Of a DNA stretch of 64,000 nt, positions 54,003-64,000 are shown piece by piece. Source of the DNA: Mansonella perstans (Eukaryota; Nematoda; Chromadorea; Rhabditida; Onchocercidae); NCBI GenBank assembly GCA_037074765.1, contig JBAMDO010000577.1, forward strand, positions 124,001 through 188,000, given 5' to 3'. Each line of letters starts with the position of its first letter. Position 1 is the first letter of the stretch. The notes below the pieces were generated by a model. It had not been told where the DNA came from. It was given only the letters and a program-made list of their open reading frames with translations, and did not search any database. A program made the position numbers and the translations under genes.

Positions 54003-54139
54003 TGACCGTAGCGAAAAGAGAGCAAGGAAGGATAAATGTAGTAGGCTATGAAGAGTATAAAGTGCAGTGTGTAGTTTTTCTAAATGCGCTGCATTTGTAC
54101 TGCAAACTGAGCAGCAAGAGATTTAAAAGGGGATGGGAC

Positions 54140-54215
54140 GAGATTTGCACAAAGACCCGACCACGGTGATACAACGCGATTCTCGTTCGGTAAGTTGCGC
54201 GACGCGTCGCGCATG
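54140..54215 (+). promoter_or_regulatory. CpG-rich presumptive promoter or leader of hnRNP R/Q with an 18-bp palindrome
   Basis: A short GC-rich island in otherwise AT-rich DNA contains the perfect palindrome TGCGCGACGCGTCGCGCA at 54196-54213. It lies about 480 bases before ATG 54690. A GTAAGT donor-like site at 54190 precedes the palindrome, so a leader exon may end here. The regulatory role is inference from position and composition. Confidence 0.45.
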
Positions 54216-54689
54216 TCCGATGACTCATTGTTTTTTTCACTGTAGCGGTATTTTCATGTCGTGATTGGGGGATTGCTGCTGGGTAAATTATGGGTACAGT
54301 ATACTTTCTCATGAATAGTTCATCTAAGTGTCACTCTCAAATGAAAGATTCTTCTGAGCATTTCTCGCAGTTCTCACGTTTCAAGGCAGGTTTATGGTAA
54401 TTCGCCAATTCCCAATTCATCATTGATCAAGCATTCTTTTTTCTTCTTATGATATGCGTTAAGTTGCTCTGTACGTTATGAACTACACTCTTTTACTGAG
54501 CGCATTCTATCTAACTAGGCATTTGTTTATGTTCTCGCATGTTTCCTTTATACTATTCCAGGGTTCCCAGATACGTGCAAAAGTACATCAGTCATTGTTT
54601 TCAAAGATTTTTCTTACATCAGCAAGCTGTTACTGTTATTCGCTTTGTGTGTATCGCTTTCTAAACCGTAACTTTCATCTGCTACAACG

Positions 54690-57600
54690 ATGAAGAAAAA
54701 GGGGGCCCGTGGTCGTCCACGAAAGCAGCAGCAAGTTGCCGCACCTGTTACATCTGCAGAAGATGATGTTGAACAAGCTGTGGCACCAACAGAGGAAGAA
54801 GAAAACGCAGCTGAAGAAAGAATTGCTACTACAATTGCACAAGTTCGAATTTTTGGCTTTTATTTAATTTTTAAGTTTGCTTCGGAATCTCACTTTCCAA
54901 ATAAGCTATCAATGTCGAAGCATTCTAATCTTCAAACTTTCGGTTCCTTAGTTCTGGCATTTTCTTATTTCGGTTTCTTAGTTCTGGTATTTCCGTATAA
55001 TCGATTGTCCATATTTTTCCAATTCTGCGTGATCTTTGATTGTTATGTATTTACACTGCATCCTTCATGCATGCCTATCAGTTTAAGGACACGGGAGATT
55101 GTGATGATTTATGACTTCAGAACATAGGAAGATTAGAATTCATAGGACTGACAATGTTGCTTGATTAGCTTAGGATGTGATTGGTATTGCTATGCGGAGT
55201 TGATGCATTTTTTGTTGTATTTGTTTCTCCTTTATTATACTAAGATATCGCTATGTCCCGAGGAAAATGATGTAGCGTTAAATTTCCATGGGACGAGAAG
55301 TCGAAAAATCTCTTTCAGAGAAATGATTAGATTCTTCGGTTCCCAGATCATGTCTTCACTTCGTTTTTGTTTATAGGATTTTTAAATGCAGTTAGATTAA
55401 GAAGATATTTACATCAGTCATATTACTTTTATTATTTTCACTCGGATCTTCGCAAAATAAGTAGCGATGAAAGTGATTGAGATATGGTCTCGGTCGGTCT
55501 TTGAGTTTTTCTTAATGGAGTTTTCAGTGCTAATTGAAAAGCATGCTTAAGGATTTATGAATCGATGTCATGCTGCTTCGCATGCCAATATTTTGTGTGA
55601 TTAACTTTGTTTATTTCAAAGCTTAAAGATGTGCTGCTTGTCAAACTTTATGTAAATGGGCGCATCTGGCAACATTATACAGATAGCAAAAATTGCCTTC
55701 AAATTCAGTGCTGTTGTAACAGGATTTTATCTTTTCTTCTATTCGCAAATAATAATCGCTTCAGGAAGAAGAAAAAGAAGGGGAAGATAAAACCATGACT
55801 GAATTGAGAATGGAAACATCTGCCGATGTAAGTTTTTATTTTATTTGAAGTTTTTACGGAATCCAGTTCCCAAACAATTTGTTAAATTTAGTTACATCTC
55901 GTTACTACTGTAAGTTGTTTATAAAAATATCCAACTTCTTTTTTCTGCAACTTTTACGATTTTCTTTTCGCTTCATCAGGAAATTCTGGATGAAGAACCC
56001 GGAACACAGGAAGAGCAGGTAGAGGAACAAGGACAGGAACACAGACATGGATATGAACAGGAACAAGAACAAGAGCAAGAACAGTATCAAGAACAAGAGC
56101 AAGAACACGAACAAGAAGAAGAAGAAGACGACGACGAAGACGAAGCAACGACAGCTAATGGTGATGAAGTGAAGAAAGGCGATTCTGATATTAAGATGGA
56201 TAAAGCTAGTATAGTTGGAGCATCTGGGGATGTAAGTTATTTTCCAAAAAATTTTTCTTGTAAGAGTAGCAATGGAATGTTTGTGGAAGTTATGCAGATG
56301 ATTAAGAAATTAATGCGAAGTTGCACTTTTGATAAGTATTTCATCATTGTGTTAATTATGAAGTGGATAGCACATTTTAGGATGAAACGGAAGATGCGCA
56401 TGCTGTAGTAGCGGAAATTGAAGAAGCGGAATTTGTTGAGAATGAAGTTTACAAGGGCTTGAGAGCACAGAGTGTGAAGCCAAAAGTAGCTGTAGCACTG
56501 ATTGAGTTATATGAAGCGACTGATATGTCACCGCAAGAACTTGACGATCGTGCAATTGAAATGCTTCGCTCCCTTCCACTTGAACACGCCTTGTTCATCA
56601 TTAAAGAGGTTAAAAAATACATTAGCTATAATAGAATAAATGATTTCCTGCAGATAACATAATCAATAGTACCATTAATATGATGTATCGGCGGGATCCT
56701 GAGAAAGAAATTTAGAAGTTGCTTCAGGTGAAAGAATCGAAACTCATGGGCGTTCAAAATAAAGCGCAGTTTTTAATGTCAGTGATGCGCAATTTTCGTG
56801 ACAAAGTTCGACAGCTTGGAGCCAACGTTGCGCTCTCGCAAAAATTGGTCAATGGACCTTCAGTTGAAAAAATTAAGGAGATTCTGGATCGGACAGGATA
56901 CAATCTGGAAGTGACTATCGGCCAGCGAAAATATGGCGGACCACCACCAGACTGGGATGGATCAGCAGCAGGTCCACAAGGATCCGGACACGAGGTCTTC
57001 ATTCAAAATTCATTCATTTTCTCAAGTGAAGTGAATTTTTTAGAAACGAAATCGTTTGCGGTTAAGAATTTGTGTTTATTACATTCATGTTTCTATTTTA
57101 GATTTATATTGGCAAGATTCCGAAAGAAGTTTACGAGGACGCTTTAATAACGCTTTTCGAAGATATGGGAAAGATTTGGGATCTGCGGCTTATGATGGAT
57201 CCATTAACGGGAAGAAATCGTGGCTACGCCTTTTTAACATATTGCGATAAGACATCAGCCTATGAGGCTGCTAAAAAGGTAATAGTACTTTTTATTATCT
57301 TCGAGTTGGCTGCTGCAGCACTTGATTTTGGAACTTATTGTTTAAGAGACAAATAATATAAAAGGTTTGTTTATATAAAAACAAAATATCGGCAATAAGT
57401 GCAAATTTGTTCACATTTTTTGTCTTTCTCTTTTTTCTTTGAAGGTAAACACAGATCTGCGTATTCTTTTTGGCATCTTTTCACAATGATTGCAGAAACT
57501 AATAAAAATTAGCAGCAGCAGCCAACATTTTTTTCTCTGTTGATTTTTATCGTTTGTTTTTATCAGCTATTTGTGTGCGATCATCTTCAGACTTCGAGAA

Positions 57601-60600
57601 GTAAAGTTATTGACTTTACTTTTGATTATCTTATCGTTACGTACTGATGGCAGGTTTTTTTTTTTTTTGACGGTGGAAGAGCATACTGAGGATTTTGAAG
57701 TCTTTTATATGCAGATTGATTAGATTCAGCAGTATCTATCCTCTAATTATGCGGCGATTGTAGGATTTTACCGATTCGTTCCATTCTCTTGGTTTCGGTT
57801 TGGCTGAAGAGTTGTTTTTTCCGGTTGCATGTTTAGAAAATGCTTGTGTCCATATTAAGACTGTCCATATAGCTCTCTTAATAGCCATGAGTTTTTTTGG
57901 TTGAATTTGACATAGCTGAGTGCAGTTTGATAATCTAGGCAGCTTAGATTTGAGGTTTTTATCCTTCAGTTTGCTTGGAGATTCTGAAAATATATTCTAC
58001 TGCGCATGTTCTAGTTATTATTCCCATACTTGAGGTTGCGTTTCTTATACTGAATGCTGGTAGTTGTTGATTCGACAACTTAGAAAAAGTATTGATCGCG
58101 TGACTAAACTTATCAAATATCCTTTGGAATGGGAAGTTTTATTCATTTCATAAGTCAAGAAGTTGCTAATGGCTGTTGTCTCGGAAAGGTGTGAATGTAT
58201 AGAGAGATTTAAAAATAGAAAACCTCTTAGGTTCTAATGATTAACACGAAGTTTTGAGTGTGTTGTAAATGGTTACTTGTCCTTTATAATTTTGTTACTC
58301 TATATTGCGGTTTATTACCTTTCAACTCTCTCTCTCTCTCTCTCTTTCATCTCTGTCTTTTTCACCTCTCTTTATCCTAATCACGCAAGGCCTTCCGGTG
58401 GGATAAAAATTTGAAAAGCTCATTTTGGAAAATTTTGAGCACTTTCTGGAAAATAATGCTGAATTTTTAGAGCATGAAAAAAAAGAGAAATTTGGCAAAA
58501 ACAGCTGCATTTGTTCTGATCTCTGTTTCTAGTTTGATGGTTACGAAATAATGCCCGGAAAAAATCTGAAAGTGAACGTGAGCGTTGCCAACACTCGACT
58601 GTTTATTGGGAACATTCCAAAATCGAAGTCAAAAGAGGAAATTCTTGCGGAATTTAAAGAACACACAGGTAAATTTTGGCCCGAAAAGTGGTACCAAATC
58701 TCGTTCTCACACGTTTTCAATAGGTGGCTTTTCTGGTGGGAAGGACTTTTTGATTTTGGAGCTGATGGTGTTGTGTCCGTTTTTAACCTAGTATCTCTGC
58801 AATACAGCTGGGTGCATTACTTTGCGATCATCCTGGCTTTTCTGAAGACCGCTTTTGTACATCTTCGGGTAAGTTTCTCCATTTTCATTCATTTCGTACC
58901 ATTCCAGGTAAGCAGTTCTCTCTTCACCGTCTCACTTTTCTTAGGGAATTTCCCTTCATAGTTCGATCTTTTTTATCTTAATTAATAAAATTTCAGAGGG
59001 TGTGGTGGACTGCATAATTTATTCAAGTCCTGATGCAGGAGAAAGCCGCAAAAATCGTGGCTTCTGTTTCCTTGATTTCTGTGATCACAAGACCGCATCA
59101 GACGCAAAGCGCAAGATTCATGCTGGCAAGGTAGTTTTTTTTTGAAATAAATTATTTCTGACAATCTTACGTAGTTGATAATAAAGACCGATACTTTGAA
59201 GTCCCAGTTTTGCGTAGTAAATATGTCACTTTAAGGCAGCAAAGCCCGTTCATAGTGGCAAGCAATTTTTCAGCTTCTCTTTCTCTAAAGCCACTTTACT
59301 GATGTTTCACTATCACAAAAATTTTCTTACCTTAAGCTGCGACCATGGAATTCGGATTTGGTAGTAGATTGGGCTGAACAGCAGGAGGAACCTGATGAAG
59401 AGACGATGGCAAAAGTAAAAGTATTGTATGTACGGAATTTGAAAGAGGCGGTTACTGAAGAGCAGCTTAAAGAAATGTTTTCGGCTTACGGTGAAGTTGA
59501 TCGAGCAAAGAAAATTCGTGATTATGCTTTCATTCATTTTATGGAAAGGGAACCTGCTATCAAGGTTATTTCCGGTTTTCAGCTGCTGATGAGGACGATT
59601 AGCTGTTAAATATTTCACATTATGCGATGCTGATTCATTTTAAAATATGTTTAGGCGATGGAAGCACTCAATGGTACGGAATTGGAAGGAATCGCAATTG
59701 ATATTTCACTAGCGAAACCCCAAAGCGATAAGAAAAAAATGATGCGTGGGCGCGGTCGAGGTTTTAGTGGTCTGCGCGGTGCGTTTGGTGATTTTAGCTT
59801 TAGTCGTGGCATACGAGGGGGACGTGGTACATCAGGTTTTGGACGTGGCGGTTTTGGTGGATCAACTGATTTTGGTTACAGCGGTTATGATCCGTACGGT
59901 AATGTTTAAGTTTTCATTTCATGATTCCCATGCATATTTAAAAATCGACAATATTATTTCTTGGCACTAAATCTAAATCTTACAGTTATAAAATAAGTAA
60001 TATGTTTCAGCGGGCTATGAAGAATTATATGGTTATGGAGCACCTCCAGGTGCTTATGGATATGGTTATGATGCTTATGGTTATGGTCCTGACCCTTATG
60101 GTTACGGGTATGGTGCACCGCCGATGGGAGGCCGAGGAGGTCGAGGTGGCATGCCAGTATGCTTTTTAGATGGAACTTTCTAAACGTTATAGTTAATGCC
60201 TTTAAATATATAGGCGGTCAAGGTTGAGTCTATATGAAAGTCATCGTTTTTATTTAAATAAACGATATTCATGTGAAATGGAAAAGCAACAGTTCAAGTT
60301 TATAGATATACATCTAGTTCCTCATTAAATCTCGTTAAGCTGCATAAACTTTTGAAGAACATAAAATGCTAGAATTATGTGACATTTATTTTCGGTACTA
60401 AGCAAGTTTGGTATTTTGATACTTGATGTATAACGTGAGTTCTCATTTGAGATGAGATTAAAGAAAATTTGGATAAGCTGGTTCTAGGAGACCAAATTAG
60501 CATCATTCGTCAGGTTTCGCTTTCAGCAAACATGTTGGTAATGTTGCAAAGATTAGAATTGATTAAATGGAATTGTAATACCAAAATTTTGGGATGTTGT

Positions 60601-61096
60601 AGCTAATGGGTAATTACCATAATTAAGAGTAGGTGCGACGGATTAATAATATGGTGCAATTTTAATAGAAGTACATACATAATTTAGTTGCTATGGGTTA
60701 AGTGTTTCTGACAGTCACAATGATTTCTATGATTTTATCTAACTTTTTTTAAAAACGATTGTTGGTGATGTCTTTTGTTTACATGCATAAAAAGCCTGAA
60801 TTAGATTTTATTGTCAAGTTTTTATTCTTTTTACTGTGAGGCTTTTATCCTCATGCAAGTTAAGCTAAAATGTGTGCGTAAATAGTGATAATTCCCTGTG
60901 CCAATGTTTTCAGGGAGGCGGATTTCAGCCACGTGGTTCCGCAGGCCGAGGTCGTGGTACAGGAGGTCGAGGCAGTCGTGGAGCAACGACACCTCGAGGT
61001 GCTAAACGACCAGGTGATACCACCGGCGGTCCTGCGTCAAAACGAGAATTTGGCAGTGATGATTTCTCAGCTGATGTTAATATGAATTCATTTTAA
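54690..61096 (+). CDS. hrpr-1: hnRNP R/Q (SYNCRIP-type) RNA-binding protein
   Basis: Nuclear and cytoplasmic RNA-binding protein; relatives act in splicing, mRNA stability and translation. Twelve exons: 54690-54842, 55765-55827, 55980-56231, 56381-56608, 56728-56994, 57102-57278, 58533-58668, 58997-59130, 59337-59564, 59655-59898, 60011-60156 and 60914-61096, giving 736 residues. The basic start (RGRPRK) resembles an AT-hook. Residues 73-156 are acidic with a Glu-Gln repeat. Residues 157-310 form the NURR-type acidic domain. RRM1 has IYIGKIP and RGYAFLTY, with WDLRLMMDPLTGRNRGYAF nearly as in human. RRM2 has RLFIGNIPKSKSKEEIL and RGFCFLDF. RRM3 has VLYVRNL and DYAFIHF. The C-terminus is RGG and GY-rich, ending in a KRPGD...KRE segment that could be a nuclear signal. 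The symbol follows C. elegans. Confidence 0.95.
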
Positions 61097-63333
61097 TTTG
61101 TGAATTTTTTACAGCTCATTCACATTATCATGATTCTCATTTTGTTTTTTTCTGCCGCATTTTATAATGCCCACAGTTTGGGCTTTTTGATTATTTATTT
61201 TTGATCAATTTTGTTATTTTGATGGTTAGTACCTCAAAGCATAATTTTTTGCTGAGTTCTGGTTATAGTTTAGTCCAGGCGCAGTTTATGCTCCAATTTA
61301 ATTATATATCGTTTTATAGCGTCATTGTGTCGTTTTTCGTCAAATTTTTTGGATTCAGCAGTATTTTATTCACATTACCTTTTCATGAAAAAAAGAATGA
61401 TATTATTCATTCTTGATAGTTCAAAAAAATGGTCATAAGAGGAGGAGACTTTCAAGATTTTCGCTAAATTTTTGACTTCTATTTGATCTTACAGGATTGT
61501 TTGGTTTTTGGAGCCAGTGACTGACTGACTGTATTTTAATCACAGTTAAATTAGTTTATTTCCTGGTTATCTTAGGGTACATGTCTTTGGAGAGTACTAA
61601 CTCAATTTGCATATTCAAATTTTGAAGCAATTCATGGCTGTTATTGTATTTTGAATCCATCCTCCTTCTGAATATATTTCAACTAACAATCAAACTTAAC
61701 ATGTGAGCTATACTGAATTATCTGAGTGGTCCGAATACTGCATTCTAGTATTGAGGGTAATCTTAAGCCTAACCGATTACGGTTAAGCAAGCAGATGAAC
61801 CATTTCATAGAAGTGTGTGGTAAGATATGTAGGAATTGTTGAGACATTGAGAATTGAGGTGCTCGTGTCATATGTCAGTCATGATAGGCTCGTATAAGTG
61901 TGGTAAAGATATGTGAGAATTGGTATGGTCGTGTCATATGTCAATCTTAATAGACTTGTTAGTGTTGGATACTGAATGAGATCTGGTTGATTGTGATTGG
62001 TAGGGAACAAATTTCATGGTACTGTATAATCAGAATAATGGAATTGATTCCCATTATTCTGATTATACTCTCAAGTTCGTTCCATTCATTGTTCAATGAT
62101 TCTTTTGAACAAGTGGTAACGAATAGTGGTGCTTCAGTATGAGAGAGCTCGATGGAAATATTCTCGGATAGCTTTTGTGACTTCCCAAATAGTTTAATAT
62201 GATATTTCTATCCTTCGATGATCGTGTAACCGTGTCCGTTCATTGTTAGCAATAATTGACATTGATTTGTTTCTGTATTTTCAGTCTCAAGAACTGTTTG
62301 AAGTTGTTTCAGAAAGTGATTTCTGAATCACTTAGTAAGTTGTTTATTTGTTACTGAAGATAATGAAGCTTTTGTTACATTTGTTATATACTCCATATCA
62401 TCATCAATCATGTAAAAAGGAAAAGCTCTCAAAGTTATTTATATGTCCTATTTAACTGAATCATCTTATTGAATGTAGATAGAGTGGGCCATTGAGCGAT
62501 ACCAGACTAATTTATGATTAGTAAAAGTGTACATCTGAAAGGTATCAGATATCCAACCGAGGATCATTTATACCATCTGCATATAACTCCGTGATAACAA
62601 TATTCTGTGATTGCAACATGGTTGATGTGTGATCGGATTCCATTAAATATAATATAAATTGTAAGTTAGGGACGGATCTATCATATTTAATAATTATTAT
62701 TTAAGTATTCCTTAATTTATTCGCTTTAATGAAAGTGCTACGCACAATTTATATGTTACACGCTCGATTAAGTGTTATTATCATTAACCACAAACAAAAC
62801 TTTATTAGGTTCGGCATTAGTTATCACTTCTTCATCATTGCAGTGGTATCCCCTGTTAATATAATTGTTTATCGTTCAACCAGCCAACTAGCATGTATGT
62901 CAGAGATTACTATCATTTTCATGGTCTTTGAGAAAAAACCCCATAAGCATATCGCGTTGCAACAAGCACAGCTCTCCCCTACTTCATTATACAGCATACT
63001 TTATAAACTGATATTAATGAAAACTTCAAGTTCGAAATTCTCTGTATTATTTTAACCAACTTAATGACTCAACATTACATTACGAGATAATATCTCCACG
63101 AATTATAAATGGCAAAATTCAGGATATTACAAAAGTTTATAATTGAATCACTGAGGCACAAAGACATTTGTTTCACCGTAACAGTTAGGAACATCAAAAT
63201 GTGAAAAACACTCTGGAATATAACAACTGCCTCTCGCTAAACATAATGGCTAACTAATTATGTATAAATTAATCTATATGGCAGGAAAAAGACTCCACTA
63301 GTTCATAATGTAAACAACGATGCATTCCATAAC
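61097..63333. other. intergenic between convergent genes
   Basis: Contains the hnRNP R/Q 3' UTR and the atp-1 3' flank. It holds a strong inverted repeat at 62024-62068 and two diverged copies of a GTGTGGTAA...GTGTCATATGTCA block about 83 bases apart (61814 and 61897). A plus frame at 62729-63055 has no supporting signal. Confidence 0.6.
62024..62068. repeat. perfect inverted repeat, 18-bp arms, 9-base loop
   Basis: Left arm GTATAATCAGAATAATGG (62024-62041) and right arm CCATTATTCTGATTATAC (62051-62068) are exact reverse complements around AATTGATTC. It sits roughly midway between the ends of two convergent genes and would fold strongly in RNA from either strand. Confidence 0.9.
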
Positions 63334-63889
63334 CTACTGTTTGAAACTAACTATAAACGAGCTTACTAGGTCTTTTAATTTTGCATCAGTCTGTGGAGAT
63401 ATTTGGCCTTCCTCACGAATCGTTTTCAGCAGTTCTTGCTGTGTCTGCCGAATATGAGTTAGAAACTCTCTTTCAAAAACGGTTATACGAGATGGATCCA
63501 ATTTATCGAGATGTCCCTTAACGCCTGCATAAATTACGGCCACCTGGAAATGCTTCACATTTATTACACGTACGTTTCATTCACATATCTCTCTACATAG
63601 TAAAAGTGAAAAAGAGTTCTTTAAGCGACATTAACACGAAGTGCTATATTAAGATATTAAAATTGAAAACCCTTGGATAACTCGAAATCGCTGATTCCAA
63701 CATACAGAAGAAAGCTAATACCTGTTCTTCGATAGCCATTGGTACATACTGTCCCTGCTTGAGGAGTTCCGTTAAACGTACACCACGATTCAACAGTTGC
63801 TGCGTAGCCGCATCCAAATCGGAACCAAACTGAGCAAATGCAGCTACTTCACGATATTGGGCTAACTCCAATTTCATCGAACCAGCCAC
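63334..63889 (-). CDS. atp-1: mitochondrial ATP synthase subunit alpha, last two exons
   Basis: Subunit of the F1 head of mitochondrial ATP synthase. Only the C-terminal part lies in the window: exons 63889-63722 and 63543-63334, in phase 0, with stop at 63336-63334. The first reads [20 protein letters not shown], then [16 protein letters not shown] and [18 protein letters not shown]. These are near-identical to animal alpha subunits. The second reads [18 protein letters not shown] and ends [15 protein letters not shown]. The upstream exons with the nucleotide-binding fold lie beyond 64000. It converges on the hnRNP R/Q gene about 2.2 kb away. Confidence 0.96.
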
Positions 63890-64000
63890 CTAAATGTAAA
63901 GCATGAAATGTTACTTGTCAGAATACGGAACAATTTTGTAACCATGCAAATGAATTATAACTCATTTATATTGTTAAATAAAAGTACTGTAGAATCCAGT

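Larger units (their letters stand above)
42342..54689. other. 12.3 kb gene-poor region rich in tandem repeats
   Basis: I found no exon series with matching phases and family likeness on either strand. It carries several tandem arrays and trinucleotide tracts (listed separately), a possible decayed frame at 51818-52383, and the presumed hnRNP R/Q promoter at the right end. Minus frames at 45522-45815 (97 codons) and 47581-47772 (63 codons) have ordinary protein-like composition but no other support. Confidence 0.55.

Noticed and set aside
62729..63055. 108-codon plus-strand frame between hnRNP R/Q and atp-1
   Set aside because: No homology, no splice signals and a position in the 3' flank of convergent genes.

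Overview
The window is nuclear DNA from a nematode, most likely a filarial (Onchocercidae-type) worm. This rests on the very AT-rich, intron-dense sequence, splice acceptors that mostly read TTTCAG or TTTTAG with GT donors, and a set of conserved animal genes whose closest layout resembles worm orthologues. The species cannot be named from sequence alone. No prokaryotic, viral, CRISPR, rRNA or convincing tRNA feature was seen. Gene models were built by hand by joining exons whose phases agree and whose translations follow known families; every complete model closes to a multiple of three.

Layout, left to right. The 3' part of the U2AF small subunit (63-1219, +) and a complete pyrimidine 5'-nucleotidase (2450-4316, +) come first. 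They converge on a 17-exon inactive myotubularin of the MTMR10/11/12 type (6265-11533, -). Then comes a Csk-type tyrosine kinase (13176-16488, -), which diverges from a secreted 18-cysteine protein of unknown family (18931-21085, +). That converges on a four-helix LAPTM4/5-like membrane protein (22285-23975, -). Next are a low-complexity hypothetical gene (26956-27875, +) and a small PNRC-like protein (28242-28810, +). After an empty 4.8 kb lie MAD2L2/REV7 (33657-35034, -) and a calponin-homology protein with two candidate last exons (37637-42341, -).

From 42342 to 54689 is a 12.3 kb stretch without a convincing gene. It is full of tandem and trinucleotide repeats and contains one stretch that looks like a decayed reading frame. 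The right end holds a complete 12-exon hnRNP R/Q (SYNCRIP) gene (54690-61096, +), which converges on the last two exons of mitochondrial ATP synthase subunit alpha (63334-63889, -).

Functionally the genes are mixed: RNA processing and decay (U2AF small subunit, hnRNP R/Q, PNRC-like), signalling (Csk, myotubularin pseudophosphatase), DNA damage tolerance (REV7), nucleotide metabolism, actin-type cytoskeleton and energy metabolism. Spacing between same-strand neighbours is over 1 kb in most cases, so no operon is evident. The most interesting points are a Csk that seems to lack an SH3 domain but has a tyrosine at the Src-type activation-loop position, the erased catalytic loop in the myotubularin, the unrecognised secreted cysteine-rich protein, and several perfect inverted repeats next to genes. 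No clearly new multi-gene system was found.
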